Assembly (NCBI GenBank): GCA_035296965.1
Contig: DATGZX010000016.1
Coordinates: forward strand, 1 to 22,623
Direction: 5' to 3'
DNA: 22,623 nucleotides
Source: DATGZX01 sp035296965
Lineage (GTDB): Bacteria; Planctomycetota; Planctomycetia; Gemmatales; Gemmataceae
Positions within the stretch are counted from its first letter, which is position 1, and the number at the start of each line of letters is the position of its first letter. The notes under the pieces are model-generated. The model did no database searches, was not told where the DNA came from, and worked only from the letters and a program-made list of their open reading frames with translations. Position numbers and translations under genes: made by a program. This document shows, one piece after another, positions 1-8,158 of the stretch.

Positions 1-847
1 CGACCTTGTTTGCCTCGAAGTTGCGACCGGCAAGACGCACTGGCACAAGAACCTGCAACGTGACTTTGGCGGACGCATGATGTCCGGTTGGGGCTACAGC
101 GAATCCCCTCTGGTGGACGGTGACAAGTTAATCGTCACGCCAGGCGGGAGCAAGGCAACGCTCGTGGCCCTCGATAAGAAGAACGGCGACGCGCTGTGGT
201 CGGCCCATGTTCCCCAGGGGGACGGCGCCGCGTACTCCTCGGTGATTGTCGGTGCGGTCGGCAGTCAGCGCGAGTACATTCAATTCCTGGGAAAGGGCGT
301 AGTGGGCGTGTCGGCCGAGGACGGCAAGTTCCTCTGGCGCTACGACCGGCCGGCCAATGGTACCGCCAACTGCTCGACACCCATCTTTCATGATAACGCT
401 GTGTTTGCTGCATCGGGCTACGGCACAGGCGGCGGTTTGGCCAGGCTTTCTCTTGATGGAAGCCAGGCAAAGGCCCAACAGGTTTACTTCACCCAGCACA
501 TGAAGAATCATCACGGGGGTATGGTGCTAGTCGACGGCTACGTGTATGGCTCCGATGAAGGTCTGCTCGCCTGTATCGAATTCAAAACGGGCAAGGTGAT
601 GTGGGAAGACCGGCATCCTGGAAAAGGATCAATTGCCTACGCCGACGGCCATCTCTACTACCGCAACGAGGGCGGCCCTGTCGTCTTGATCAAGGCCGAC
701 CCGCACAAGTACGTCGAGAAGGGGCGCTTCAATCAACCTGATCGAAGCGGCAGTTCCGCCTGGCCGCATCCTGTCATTGCCAACGGCCGGCTCTATATTC
801 ACGATCAGGATGTCCTGCTCTGTTATGACGTGAAGAAACTTCCATAG
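1..847 (+). CDS. PQQ-binding-like beta-propeller repeat protein (3' part, 5' end outside window)
   Basis: The reading frame is open from base 2 to a TAG stop, so the gene enters from the left. The visible ~281 residues are a chain of beta-propeller blades of the PQQ/BamB type. Each blade has the pattern 'L-x-[AC]-[LI]-[ED]-x-x-[TN]-G-[KD]-x-x-W', seen as LVCLEVATGKTHW, LVALDKKNGDALW, VVGVSAEDGKFLW and LACIEFKTGKVMW, and the last strand is VIANGRLYIHDQDVLLCYD. In planctomycetes such proteins are usually exported and of unknown substrate. They may be dehydrogenase-like or purely structural, and the sequence does not settle a catalytic role. The signal peptide, if any, lies outside the window. 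The next gene begins 10 nt downstream on the same strand, so cotranscription is likely. The family call is firm; the function is open. Confidence 0.9.
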   Translation, partial: DLVCLEVATGKTHWHKNLQRDFGGRMMSGWGYSESPLVDGDKLIVTPGGSKATLVALDKKNGDALWSAHVPQGDGAAYSSVIVGAVGSQREYIQFLGKGVVGVSAEDGKFLWRYDRPANGTANCSTPIFHDNAVFAASGYGTGGGLARLSLDGSQAKAQQVYFTQHMKNHHGGMVLVDGYVYGSDEGLLACIEFKTGKVMWEDRHPGKGSIAYADGHLYYRNEGGPVVLIKADPHKYVEKGRFNQPDRSGSSAWPHPVIANGRLYIHDQDVLLCYDVKKLP

Positions 848-857
848 GTCGAAACGG

Positions 858-2159
858 ATGTCTGCATTCCACCTGGCGACGTTTGCCTGCGATGTCACAC
901 CGCCGGTCGGCCATCCGCTCTGTGGCGGCTGGATCGAGCCTGTCCGCCGGGTTGTCGATCCGCTGCGTGCCCTGGGCGTTGTGCTCCTGGGCATGGGTGA
1001 GCCGATTGTCCTCTGCGCGGTCGATTGGTGCGGCATCCGCAACGATGCCTACGCTTTCTGGCGTCAGTCCCTTGCCAAGTCAGCGCACACGGTGCCGGAG
1101 AAGGTGGCGCTCCAGTGCGTGCATCCGCACGATGCCCCATTTGCCGATCTAGCCGCCGAGCGAATGCTGGAAGCGATTCCCGGCGCACCGCCGATGCTCG
1201 ATTGCCGCTTCTTCGAACGCGTCGTGCAGTCCACGAGTAAGGCCGTCCAGGATTCACTCGCGCTGACGAGGCGATTTACGCACATCGGGCTGGGCCAGTC
1301 ACGTGTTGAGCGCGTAGCTTCCAATCGGCGCGTGCTTGGTGGCGACGGCAAGGTGAAATACTGGCGCGGCAGCAGCACGAAAGATGCGAAAGCCCGCGAA
1401 GAACCGGAGGGTTTAATCGATCCCTGGCTGAAGACCGTGAGCTTCTGGCAAAACGATCGGCCCCTGGCTGCGCTCAGTTACTACGCCACCCATCCCATGA
1501 GCTACTATGGCCACGGCGAAGTGAGCAGCGATTTCTGCGGCCTGGCTCGCCAAAAACGGCAGGAAGAAGATCCCAAGGTCCTGCAGATCTATTTCACGGG
1601 CTGCGCCGGCAACATCGCCGCTGGCAAATACAACGACGGCAGTCCTGCCAATCGGCCCGTCCTTAGAGACCGCATGCTGGCGGGGATGAAGGCGGCATGG
1701 AAGGCTACCGAGCGATTCCCCGTCACCGGCTGGGACTGGCGCGTCGAGCCGGTGAAACTGCCGCCGCGTACGGAGAATTCGTTCGGCGTCGCAGAAAGTC
1801 AAAGGGTGTTACGCGACCCGAAAGAGAGCAAAGCCCGCCGCGGGAATGCCGCTCTGCACCTTGCCTGGCTCGAGCGGCTCGATCGGCCCATCGATATCAC
1901 GTGTCTCGATCTCGGCAAGGCGTTGATCCTGCACTTGCCAGGTGAGCCCTTCATTGAGTATCAACTGCTGGCCCAACGGCTGCGCAAGGACGCGTTTGTC
2001 TGCGTGGCCGGGTACGGCGACGATGGCCCGGGCTACATCCCCACTTCGGCCGATTACTTCCAAGGTGGTTACGAGACGACGGTCGCGCTCGCAGGTCCCC
2101 CGAGTGAGGCCATTCTGCAACAGGCGTTCGGCAAACTGCTCAAGTCGAAGAATCCCTAA
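858..2159 (+). CDS. Neutral/alkaline ceramidase N-terminal-domain-like protein
   Basis: This 433-residue protein opens with the signature of the neutral/alkaline non-lysosomal ceramidase family: 'ATFACDVTPPVGHPLCGGW' near residues 7-25, then 'IVLCAVDWCGI'. Candidate zinc ligands lie in 'CVHPHDAPF' (~residue 90) and 'YYATHPMSYYGHGEVSSDF' (~residue 210), followed by the family-type 'FTGCAGNIAAGKYNDG'. True ceramidases are longer, near 650-750 residues with a C-terminal domain. This short form, common in planctomycetes, matches only the N-terminal catalytic fold, so hydrolysis of ceramide is not established. No signal peptide is visible, which also argues against a secreted ceramidase. It starts 10 nt after the beta-propeller gene and probably shares its transcript. 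The start ATG has no strong ribosome binding site, but the family motif begins right after it. Confidence 0.82.
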   Translation: MSAFHLATFACDVTPPVGHPLCGGWIEPVRRVVDPLRALGVVLLGMGEPIVLCAVDWCGIRNDAYAFWRQSLAKSAHTVPEKVALQCVHPHDAPFADLAAERMLEAIPGAPPMLDCRFFERVVQSTSKAVQDSLALTRRFTHIGLGQSRVERVASNRRVLGGDGKVKYWRGSSTKDAKAREEPEGLIDPWLKTVSFWQNDRPLAALSYYATHPMSYYGHGEVSSDFCGLARQKRQEEDPKVLQIYFTGCAGNIAAGKYNDGSPANRPVLRDRMLAGMKAAWKATERFPVTGWDWRVEPVKLPPRTENSFGVAESQRVLRDPKESKARRGNAALHLAWLERLDRPIDITCLDLGKALILHLPGEPFIEYQLLAQRLRKDAFVCVAGYGDDGPGYIPTSADYFQGGYETTVALAGPPSEAILQQAFGKLLKSKNP

Positions 2160-2186
2160 GATTCAGGTCCCTGTCCCTGATAGCGC

Positions 2187-2747
2187 ATGCAAAACCTGGA
2201 AATCAAATGCGGCTATGCCGATCATCGATTGGCGGCACGCCTGAGCGTCGAGGAAGTCCACGCCGAATATCGTGGCCGGCTGGTCCAAACCGACACCTAC
2301 TTCGACATTTATCCCGGACGGTTGAAACTCAGGCAAAACGTGCTCCATCCGCCACACCAAGAGCGCCGCCCAAAGTTCTGGGACGAACTCATCGCTTACC
2401 GTAGGCCGAACCGGCGTTCGCCGAAATCCAGCATTTTCCAGCTTTGGCCGGTCCACGACCGCTCGAAAGCACTCAAGTTTTTTTCGGATTCGTTCGGTAT
2501 CAAGGTCCGCGTCTCCAAGAGCCGCAGATTCTACATCGCGGACAACCTGCGGATTCATGTCGACAGCGTGATCGGCCTCGGCAGATTCGTGGAATTCGAG
2601 CTTGCCGTCAATGCGGCTCATCCGCTGACTTCGTGCCGCAAGCAGATGCAACGGCTTCTTGTACTTTTCAAGATTCCCGCTGACAGTCTTGTCCGCTACT
2701 CTTATTCTGATCTCCTGATGGCGAAGCGGGCTTCGCGTGGGAAGTGA
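2187..2747 (+). CDS. CYTH domain protein (class IV adenylate cyclase / triphosphatase-like)
   Basis: This 186-residue protein covers one CYTH tunnel domain. Visible landmarks in order are 'LEIK' at residues 4-7 (the ExExK strand, with Asn in place of the first Glu), 'QTDTYFDI' (~34-41), 'GRLKLRQN', 'LIAYRRPN' (the YxRP strand), 'RVSKSRRFYI' (basic pair that binds the triphosphate) and 'HVDSVIGLGRFVEFEL' (the conserved H-x-D-x-V-x-G-L-G-x-F-x-E-F-E strand). Family members hydrolyse inorganic or thiamine triphosphate, or cyclise ATP, in a metal-dependent tunnel. The GLG-FVEFE form is the CyaB-like type, for which no single substrate can be named. The gene starts 27 nt after the ceramidase-like gene, with no clear ribosome binding site. 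The domain call is strong; the substrate is unknown. Confidence 0.85.
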   Translation: MQNLEIKCGYADHRLAARLSVEEVHAEYRGRLVQTDTYFDIYPGRLKLRQNVLHPPHQERRPKFWDELIAYRRPNRRSPKSSIFQLWPVHDRSKALKFFSDSFGIKVRVSKSRRFYIADNLRIHVDSVIGLGRFVEFELAVNAAHPLTSCRKQMQRLLVLFKIPADSLVRYSYSDLLMAKRASRGK

Positions 2748-2875
2748 AACGACTCAGGAAGTCAGGAATCCAGGAGGCACAGAATCGCACATCGGGAACG
2801 CTATCGCGGCCTTTCCTCATAATGAACCTGCATCAGCGTTAGCGGACTTGTGCTTTTTCATTTGCTGAATCGTTC

Positions 2876-4177
2876 ATGGACCCTCTCGGAATTGCCTTGA
2901 TCGGCTGCGGCACGGTGGGCAGCGGCGTCGCCAGGCTGCTGTTGGAGCAACCGGAGCGGCTCGCCGAGCGGGCTGGCAGGCGGTTGGCGTTGCGGCGCGT
3001 CATCGTCCGCAACCCTGACAAGCCGCGTTTGTTCGCAGTGCCCCGTGAGCTCATTAGCACCGACCTTGGCTCGGTGTTGACCGACCCTACAATCCAGGTC
3101 GCGGTGGAGGTGGTCGGCGGCGTGGAGTGGGCGCGTCAGGCCGTGCAGGAACTACTCAAAGCCGGCAAAGACGTTGTCACCGCCAACAAAGCGCTTTTGG
3201 CCTTGCACGGCAGCGAGGTCTTCGATGCCGCGCGCCGGCATCAGCGCGTGATCGCGTTCGAGGCAAGTGTGGCCGGCGGCATCCCCATCGTCGCAGCTTT
3301 AGCGCAGAGCCTGGCGGCCAATCAGATCATCTCCTTGCAAGGGATTCTCAACGGCACCTGCAATTTCATCCTGACCAGCATGGACGAGCAAGGCAAGAGT
3401 TACGAGGATGCTCTCGCGGAAGCACAGCGGCTCGGCTACGCGGAAGCCGACCCGCAACTAGATGTGGACGGGACCGACGCGGCGCATAAGCTTGCCATTC
3501 TCTCCCAGCTTGCTTTTGGCGTGACCGCGCCGATGGGAGTCATCGATCATCGTGGCATCATGGAGGTACAACAGGTGGACCTCCGTTACGCGCGCGAGCT
3601 GGGCTATACCATCAAGCTGCTCGCCGAAGCCTGGCTGCACGAAACACAGTTGGCGTTGCACGTGTCGCCGGTGCTGCAGCGTCACCAGACGCCGTTGGCG
3701 CAGGTGCGCGGTCCCTATAACGCTATCTACGTCGTTGGCGACGCCGTGGGCGACACGCTTTTCTACGGCCAAGGGGCGGGCCAGATGCCGACCGCCAGCG
3801 CCGTCATCGCCGACCTCATCGACATCGCTGTGGGCCGATCGCAGAAAACGTTCCAGACACTGAAGCTCTGGTCGGGAAACGGCCCGGAGATCTCGCTGCA
3901 GAGTTCGGACACCGTTCGTAGCCGGTTTTACTTGCGTGCTCTGGTCCAGGACACGCCAGGCGTCCTGGCCGAAATCGCCCGCGAGTTGGCGCAGCACCAC
4001 ATCAGCATTTCGTCGGTGATCCAGCATGAGGCGTTCGATGGCCAGGAAGGCGCCACGGTGCCGCTCGTCATCATGACTCACACAGCATTGACGGCGCGCT
4101 TCCGCGCCGCCGTGGCCGAGATCGACAGGTTGGAATGTGTGGCGGCGCCGAGTGTTTACTACCCGGTCGCCGATTGA
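2876..4177 (+). CDS. hom: Homoserine dehydrogenase
   Basis: This enzyme reduces aspartate semialdehyde to homoserine in the threonine/methionine pathway in the cytoplasm. The 433-residue protein has the nucleotide-binding loop 'GCGTVGSG' (residues 10-17), 'TANKALLA' (~102-109), the substrate-region segment 'ILNGTCNFILTSM' (~157-169) and the family signature 'RLGYAEADPQLDVDG' continuing to D201 and K205 (~185-205). From ~residue 350 comes an ACT domain ('LRALVQDTPGVLAEIA ... ISISSVIQ'), the usual site of threonine feedback. Length and domain order match the standard monofunctional form with ACT domain. It starts 128 nt after the CYTH gene and is followed 47 nt later by an apgM-type gene, which may supply the next pathway step. 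No aspartokinase domain is fused. Confidence 0.97.
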   Translation: MDPLGIALIGCGTVGSGVARLLLEQPERLAERAGRRLALRRVIVRNPDKPRLFAVPRELISTDLGSVLTDPTIQVAVEVVGGVEWARQAVQELLKAGKDVVTANKALLALHGSEVFDAARRHQRVIAFEASVAGGIPIVAALAQSLAANQIISLQGILNGTCNFILTSMDEQGKSYEDALAEAQRLGYAEADPQLDVDGTDAAHKLAILSQLAFGVTAPMGVIDHRGIMEVQQVDLRYARELGYTIKLLAEAWLHETQLALHVSPVLQRHQTPLAQVRGPYNAIYVVGDAVGDTLFYGQGAGQMPTASAVIADLIDIAVGRSQKTFQTLKLWSGNGPEISLQSSDTVRSRFYLRALVQDTPGVLAEIARELAQHHISISSVIQHEAFDGQEGATVPLVIMTHTALTARFRAAVAEIDRLECVAAPSVYYPVAD

Positions 4178-4224
4178 GGTTTTCATCGCAGAGAACATAT
4201 AGTGGAAGTCAGGCGGAAAACGTC

Positions 4225-5451
4225 ATGAAATACGCCATTGTCATCCCAGATGGCTGCGCCGACGAACCCCAAGCCTCCCTTGCTGGCAAGACGCCTCTGC
4301 AAGCTGCCCACAAGCCGAATATGGATCGCATCGCACAGATGGGGATCGTTGGCTGGTCCAACAACGTGCCCGCGTCCTTGACCCCCGCCAGCGACGTCGC
4401 CACCCTCAGCCTGTTCGGCTACGATCCTCTCGAGGTTTACACGGGGCGGGCACCGTTGGAGGCCGCCGCCATGGGAATTGCCCTCGGCGCCGACGACTGG
4501 GCCATCCGCTGCAATCTCGTGACCGTCGAGGATGAGCAGATGCGCGACTTCACTGCCGGGCATATCAGCAATGCGGATGGCAAAGCTCTGCTCGAATCCA
4601 TCCAGCAATCGCTGGGTGGAACTGCACAAGTTGTCGACGCAAGCGCACCCGGCCGACTGGAGTTTCATGCGGGCGTCAGTTATCGCAACTTACTGGTGTA
4701 TCGCGGCAGCGGCCCGGGGCCCTTTTCGGATCAGACCAAAACGCAACCGCCCCATGACATTCCTGACCGCCCCATTGCCGATCACTTACCACGCGGACCA
4801 GGCAGTGCCCTGCTGCAAAAGCTCATGCAAGAGAGCCGGTCTATTCTCCGCGATCATCCCGTAAACTTGGCCCGGCAGAAGCGCGGGGAGGCCCCGGCCA
4901 CGCAAATCTGGCTCTGGGGGCAGGGCAGGGCCCCGCATTTGCGGCCGTTTGCCCAGGTCTATGGCAAGCGTGGCGCGATCATCAGTGCCGTGGACTTGGT
5001 GCGTGGCGTAGGTGTGCTGCTCGGGTGGACGCGCATCGACGTCGCTGGCGCGACAGGCTATCTCGACACGGACTATGCCGCCAAGGGCAGGGCCGGCGTC
5101 GCGACTTTACAAACACACGACCTCGTCTGCGTCCATGTGGAAGCCTCCGATGAAGCTTCCCACGAAGGCCGGGCGGATGCAAAGGTGAAGGCGCTCGAAG
5201 AGATCGATCGCCACATCATCGGCCCGCTGCTGACCGCATTGCCTTCTCATGGAGAATGGCGCATCCTCGTCTCACCCGATCACCGCACGCCATTGCGTAC
5301 ACGTGCGCATGCTCATGGCGCGGTTCCCTTTGCGCTGGCCGGCACCGGCATCAGCAGTAAAGGCCAATGCTCTTATGATGAGGTGGTGGCCGCCGAGAGC
5401 GACGTGGGCTGCGAGAAGGGGCATGAGCTAATGCGCCGCTTCCTGGGTTGA
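4225..5451 (+). CDS. apgM-type phosphoglycerate mutase / proposed homoserine kinase
   Basis: This 408-residue protein belongs to the alkaline phosphatase superfamily, archaeal-type cofactor-independent phosphoglycerate mutase branch. Visible motifs are 'VIPDGCADEP' (6-15, metal-binding Asp), 'TPASDVATLSLFGYDP' (53-68, with the probable catalytic Ser56), the 'TGRAPLEAAAMGI' segment, and near the C terminus 'VSPDHRTPLRTRAHAHGAVPF' with metal-binding Asp and His residues. The ATG at 4225 is chosen over an upstream in-frame ATG at 4135 because homology starts there and 4135 lies inside hom; GGAAA lies just upstream. From memory, this branch includes a family described as a proposed homoserine kinase (TIGR02535), found beside hom or thrC where classical ThrB is absent. 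The position 47 nt behind hom fits that. Phosphoglycerate mutase activity remains the alternative. Confidence 0.85.
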   Translation: MKYAIVIPDGCADEPQASLAGKTPLQAAHKPNMDRIAQMGIVGWSNNVPASLTPASDVATLSLFGYDPLEVYTGRAPLEAAAMGIALGADDWAIRCNLVTVEDEQMRDFTAGHISNADGKALLESIQQSLGGTAQVVDASAPGRLEFHAGVSYRNLLVYRGSGPGPFSDQTKTQPPHDIPDRPIADHLPRGPGSALLQKLMQESRSILRDHPVNLARQKRGEAPATQIWLWGQGRAPHLRPFAQVYGKRGAIISAVDLVRGVGVLLGWTRIDVAGATGYLDTDYAAKGRAGVATLQTHDLVCVHVEASDEASHEGRADAKVKALEEIDRHIIGPLLTALPSHGEWRILVSPDHRTPLRTRAHAHGAVPFALAGTGISSKGQCSYDEVVAAESDVGCEKGHELMRRFLG

Positions 5452-5480
5452 CGGATCGGCGCGCGGCTATCGGGCATTTC

Positions 5481-5510
5481 TTGCCCTACCGCGCCGTCGT
5501 CCGCTATGAT
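5481..5510 (+). promoter_or_regulatory. Sigma70-like promoter of the metallo-hydrolase gene
   Basis: TTGCCC (5481-5486) and TATGAT (5505-5510) are separated by 18 nt, giving an expected start near 5517. This leaves a ~30 nt leader before the ATG at 5548 and argues against the in-frame ATG at 5506, which lies inside the -10 box. Prediction by consensus only. Confidence 0.5.
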
Positions 5511-5547
5511 CAAGAGGGTCACCCAAAATCTCGTCGGAGCAATTTTC

Positions 5548-6300
5548 ATGATTCGCCAACTGACAGCCCTGGCGCTGGCATGCGTGATCACGGGCAGCGC
5601 GCTGGCTGCCGATGCGCCACGGCAAGTAACCATCCACTGGCATGGCCAATCCTTCTTCGAAATTGAATCGAGCAAGGGAACCCGCATTGTCATCGATCCG
5701 CACGCCATCGAAGCCTTTGGCCGCAAGGAGGTGTCTGCGGACGTCATATTAATAAGCCATTTTCACAGCGATCACACGCAGGTCGAGGTCGTCAAGAACC
5801 AGGCACGCGCCAAAATCCTGTTGGGGCTCAAGGCCAACGGCAAGAAGACCGACTGGAACCCCATCGATGAAACTTTTCGCGACGTGCACATTCGCTCTAT
5901 TGGAGTTTATCACGACACCACCGAAGGGATGGAGCGCGGCAAGAACACCATTTTCATCCTGGAGATGGACGGCCTGCACATCGTGCACCTGGGCGACCTG
6001 GGCCATTTGCTGACGCCCAAGCAGATCCAGGCGATCGGCCCGGTGGACGTGCTGATGATCCCCGTCGGCGGCGTCTACACGATCAATGGCAGCGAAGCCA
6101 AGAAAGTCGTGGAGCAGCTGAAGCCGCGCCAGTACATCCTGCCCATGCACTACGGCACCAAAGCTTTCGACGATCTGTTGCCGGCGGACGAATTCCTGGA
6201 AGATCAGAAGAGTGTCAAAAAGTTCGTGACCAACAAACTGACCGTCGCCAGCGATTTCAAGCCCGCCGAACCAATCATTGCCATTCTTGATTGGAAATGA
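5548..6300 (+). CDS. Exported metallo-beta-lactamase-fold metal-dependent hydrolase
   Basis: This 250-residue protein has a signal peptide (residues 1-20, basic start, hydrophobic 'LTALALACVITGSALA', cleavage probably after ALA). The rest is the UlaG/UPF0173-like MBL fold: 'HWHGQSFFEI' (30-39), 'VIDPH', the metal motif HFHSDH (71-76), 'HLGDLGH' (~150) and 'PMHYGT' (~200), supplying the usual His/Asp ligands for two metal ions. Proteins of this type hydrolyse phosphodiester or lactone bonds or have no known substrate; the genome context gives no hint. The ATG at 5548 is preferred because GGAG sits 8 nt upstream, a promoter lies just before, and the signal peptide begins there. It is predicted to work outside the cytoplasmic membrane. 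Confidence 0.87.
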   Translation: MIRQLTALALACVITGSALAADAPRQVTIHWHGQSFFEIESSKGTRIVIDPHAIEAFGRKEVSADVILISHFHSDHTQVEVVKNQARAKILLGLKANGKKTDWNPIDETFRDVHIRSIGVYHDTTEGMERGKNTIFILEMDGLHIVHLGDLGHLLTPKQIQAIGPVDVLMIPVGGVYTINGSEAKKVVEQLKPRQYILPMHYGTKAFDDLLPADEFLEDQKSVKKFVTNKLTVASDFKPAEPIIAILDWK

Positions 6301-6920
6301 TGTTCCACGAGCAGCTGAGGAGCAGTCCATGCGGCGAGGCCTGTCGCAGAACCGAAGAACCGGAATAAGCTGACACAGCTGCCGACATCGCAAAGGGATT
6401 CGCCCGTTCTTTGCATATGTTATCTCCTGTACACTGGCAGACGAAGTGAAGCATGGCATAATCTGAGGTGTGCACCCGCTGCGGGCGGTCCATCCTGGGG
6501 ACGCTCAGGTTGGACAGGACGGCGTGCCGTGCCGGGTATTTAATGGATTTGCAGAAAGGTGGTGGGAATGACATGATGTCGGTGTTACGGGAGTCTGCGG
6601 CCGAGCTTTAGGGGCGCGATGATGCGAGCCGGCCAACCTTCTGCTCAAGGTGACTCCCGGAGAGACGGCCCTCTCAGGCGATGCTCTCAACTCCGGTGCG
6701 CAAGTGGCCCGTCATGTGATGTTTTTGTTCTTTGTGGACAAGAGAGGTCACTCGGAGAAACGAGGCCACGCGATCACCGGTGCACGGGGCTGGGAAACCT
6801 CGTGTGTCGACGTCGGTAGCGCCTGCCTGCCGCCCCTTGCGGGCCGGCACTGCTGACGTCGTATTCTCTACATGATCGATCCCAAGCGTCAATCCACTCA
6901 TTCCCAGGGATTTGCGTCGC
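6301..6920. other. Long intergenic stretch without a supported gene
   Basis: About 620 bases separate the metallo-hydrolase stop from the promoter of the alpha/beta hydrolase. Short open frames on both strands lack ribosome binding sites, domain motifs or plausible codon use. Two weak items are visible. One is CTGGCA at 6435-6440 with CATAAT at 6458-6463, 17 nt apart, a possible weak promoter with no gene after it. The other is a GC-rich stem-loop at 6808-6861. No tRNA or known riboswitch was recognised. Confidence 0.5.
6808..6861. repeat. GC-rich stem-loop in intergenic region
   Basis: The 7 nt arm CGACGTC (6808-6814) pairs with GACGTCG (6855-6861). Inside it TGCCGCCC can pair with the GGGCCGGCA segment through a one-base bulge, loop CTTGC. 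No U-run follows on either strand, so a simple terminator is unlikely. Role unknown; it may be a chance structure. Confidence 0.3.
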
Positions 6921-6949
6921 TTGACCCCTCTTTGTAAACGCTTTAAGAT
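6921..6949 (+). promoter_or_regulatory. Sigma70-like promoter of the alpha/beta hydrolase gene
   Basis: TTGACC (6921-6926) and TAAGAT (6944-6949) are spaced by exactly 17 nt. The predicted start near 6956 gives a ~40 nt leader to the ATG at 6996, with GGAGG at 6982-6986. This is the best consensus promoter in the window. Confidence 0.6.
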
Positions 6950-6995
6950 CAAGTAGCTTAGCAATCGCGCAATTCCGCTACGGAGGATCCCGAAC

Positions 6996-8039
6996 ATGGG
7001 ACGGTTGTCCCTCGGACGCCCGATCAGCTGGATGCTCATCGGATTCATCTCACTGATCACGTCACAAGCTGGACGCTCGGCAGATTTCGAACGAATCAAG
7101 TTCTTCACATTCGACAAGGTCGAAATCCACGGCACCTTTTACCCAAGCGACAAGGGCCCGAAGGCGCCCTGCGCCATCCTGCTTCACGAGATCGGCGGCA
7201 ATTCCGAAAAGGAGGGCTGGAGCGACCTGGCCAGGAAACTGCAAAAGGAAAAGGGTCTGGCGGTACTAACCTTTGATTTTCGGGGACACGGGGACAGCAC
7301 GAATGTGGACCCAGACAGCTTTTGGCTCGATCAGGTGAATCGAACTTTGAAGAGTTTCAGGCCGGGCAAGCTCAAGGACCAAATTAGCTACAAGGATTTC
7401 TCCAGCGCATTGCAATTCGCCACGATGGTCAATGACATCGTGGCTGCCAAACTCTATCTCGACCGGCGCAGCGAGGCCGGCGACTGCAACTCGAACAACC
7501 TTGTGGTGCTCGGGGGCGAATCAGGCGCTGCGCTGGGGGCTCTATGGGTATTCGACGCCTGGCAGCGCATTCGCCCCGTATCTGTTTTTTCCGGCGCTCC
7601 CATAACGCAGCAGCGCAGGGAAGGTGAAGACATTGCCTGCGGGGTTTGGCTCACCATCACGCCGACGCTGGGCCCGAGCGGTTCGCGCTTCACGGTGCCG
7701 GTAGACAAATGGATCGGCTCGCCCATCCGCGACAAGGTTCCCATGTATTTCCTGTACGGCGAGCAAGACACCAGGGGCGCGACCTATACGAAGCGCCTTT
7801 TGGACGTCCTGTCGCGCGGCATACAGGAAAGCAAGATCAAGCTCACCGGAAAACACGCCATCAAGGACACCAAGCTCGCGGGCAGAGAGCTTCTGGGGAA
7901 ATCTTCCCTTGGTACCGAGGAAATTATCCTGAAATATGTGGCCACGGTGCTCGAAAACCGCATCCCAAATCCGCGGCCCAAGGGCGATGTCGGCATGGGT
8001 CTCGTCAGGGTTCAGGTCGAGCGCCTGCCGTTGCGTTAA
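6996..8039 (+). CDS. Exported alpha/beta hydrolase
   Basis: This 347-residue protein starts with a signal sequence (~1-29, 'ISWMLIGFISLITSQAGRSA'). The alpha/beta hydrolase core shows the oxyanion-hole motif HEIGG (64-68), 'LTFDFRGHGDS' (91-101) and a nucleophile elbow 'LGGESGA' with Ser176; the usual final Gly of GxSxG is Ala. A later 'FLYGEQDT' is the expected strand before the catalytic Asp, and a His in 'GKHAIKD' could complete the triad. Substrate is unknown; such proteins are esterases, lipases or peptidases acting outside the membrane. GGAGG lies 9 nt before the ATG and a good promoter lies upstream, so it appears to be a single-gene unit. Its TAA stop lies inside the left end of a dispersed repeat, so the last residues may have been changed by repeat insertion. 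The next gene is convergent. Confidence 0.85.
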   Translation: MGRLSLGRPISWMLIGFISLITSQAGRSADFERIKFFTFDKVEIHGTFYPSDKGPKAPCAILLHEIGGNSEKEGWSDLARKLQKEKGLAVLTFDFRGHGDSTNVDPDSFWLDQVNRTLKSFRPGKLKDQISYKDFSSALQFATMVNDIVAAKLYLDRRSEAGDCNSNNLVVLGGESGAALGALWVFDAWQRIRPVSVFSGAPITQQRREGEDIACGVWLTITPTLGPSGSRFTVPVDKWIGSPIRDKVPMYFLYGEQDTRGATYTKRLLDVLSRGIQESKIKLTGKHAIKDTKLAGRELLGKSSLGTEEIILKYVATVLENRIPNPRPKGDVGMGLVRVQVERLPLR

Positions 8040-8104
8040 GGCGAGCGGCAGCGATTGTTCTCCCCTCGCCCCCGCTTCGGGGGAGAGGGGAGATTATGAC
8101 CTGC
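8035..8104 (+). repeat. ~70 bp dispersed repeat, copy A (hairpin core 8060-8092)
   Basis: Copy A runs from GTTAAGGCGAGCGGCAGCG to ACCTGC and contains a strong hairpin (arms CTCCCCTCGCCCCCG and a near-perfect complement, loop around CTTC). It matches copy B at 9613-9683 in opposite orientation with few differences and one or two small indels. It overlaps the stop codon of the alpha/beta hydrolase. It lies between convergent genes and could act as a two-way transcription end. Confidence 0.85.
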
Positions 8105-8158
8105 CATTGCGCAAATCGCCGCGTGTGCAAAGTGACGGGCATTGCCACGCGCTTCGCA

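Noticed and set aside
858..2159. Annotation as a true ceramidase
   Set aside because: Only the N-terminal family region is present, length is about 60% of known enzymes and no signal peptide is visible, so substrate should not be assumed.
3458..4198. 246-codon minus-strand open frame opposite hom
   Set aside because: It is antisense to a well-supported gene, has no domain motifs, and is expected by chance in GC-rich codon use.
4135..4224. Earlier ATG for the apgM-type gene
   Set aside because: It overlaps the hom coding end and adds 30 residues unlike the family, whose conserved start is at 4225.
6619..6856. Small open frames in the long spacer before the alpha/beta hydrolase
   Set aside because: No ribosome binding sites, no hydrophobic or domain patterns, and two overlapping frames look equally good.
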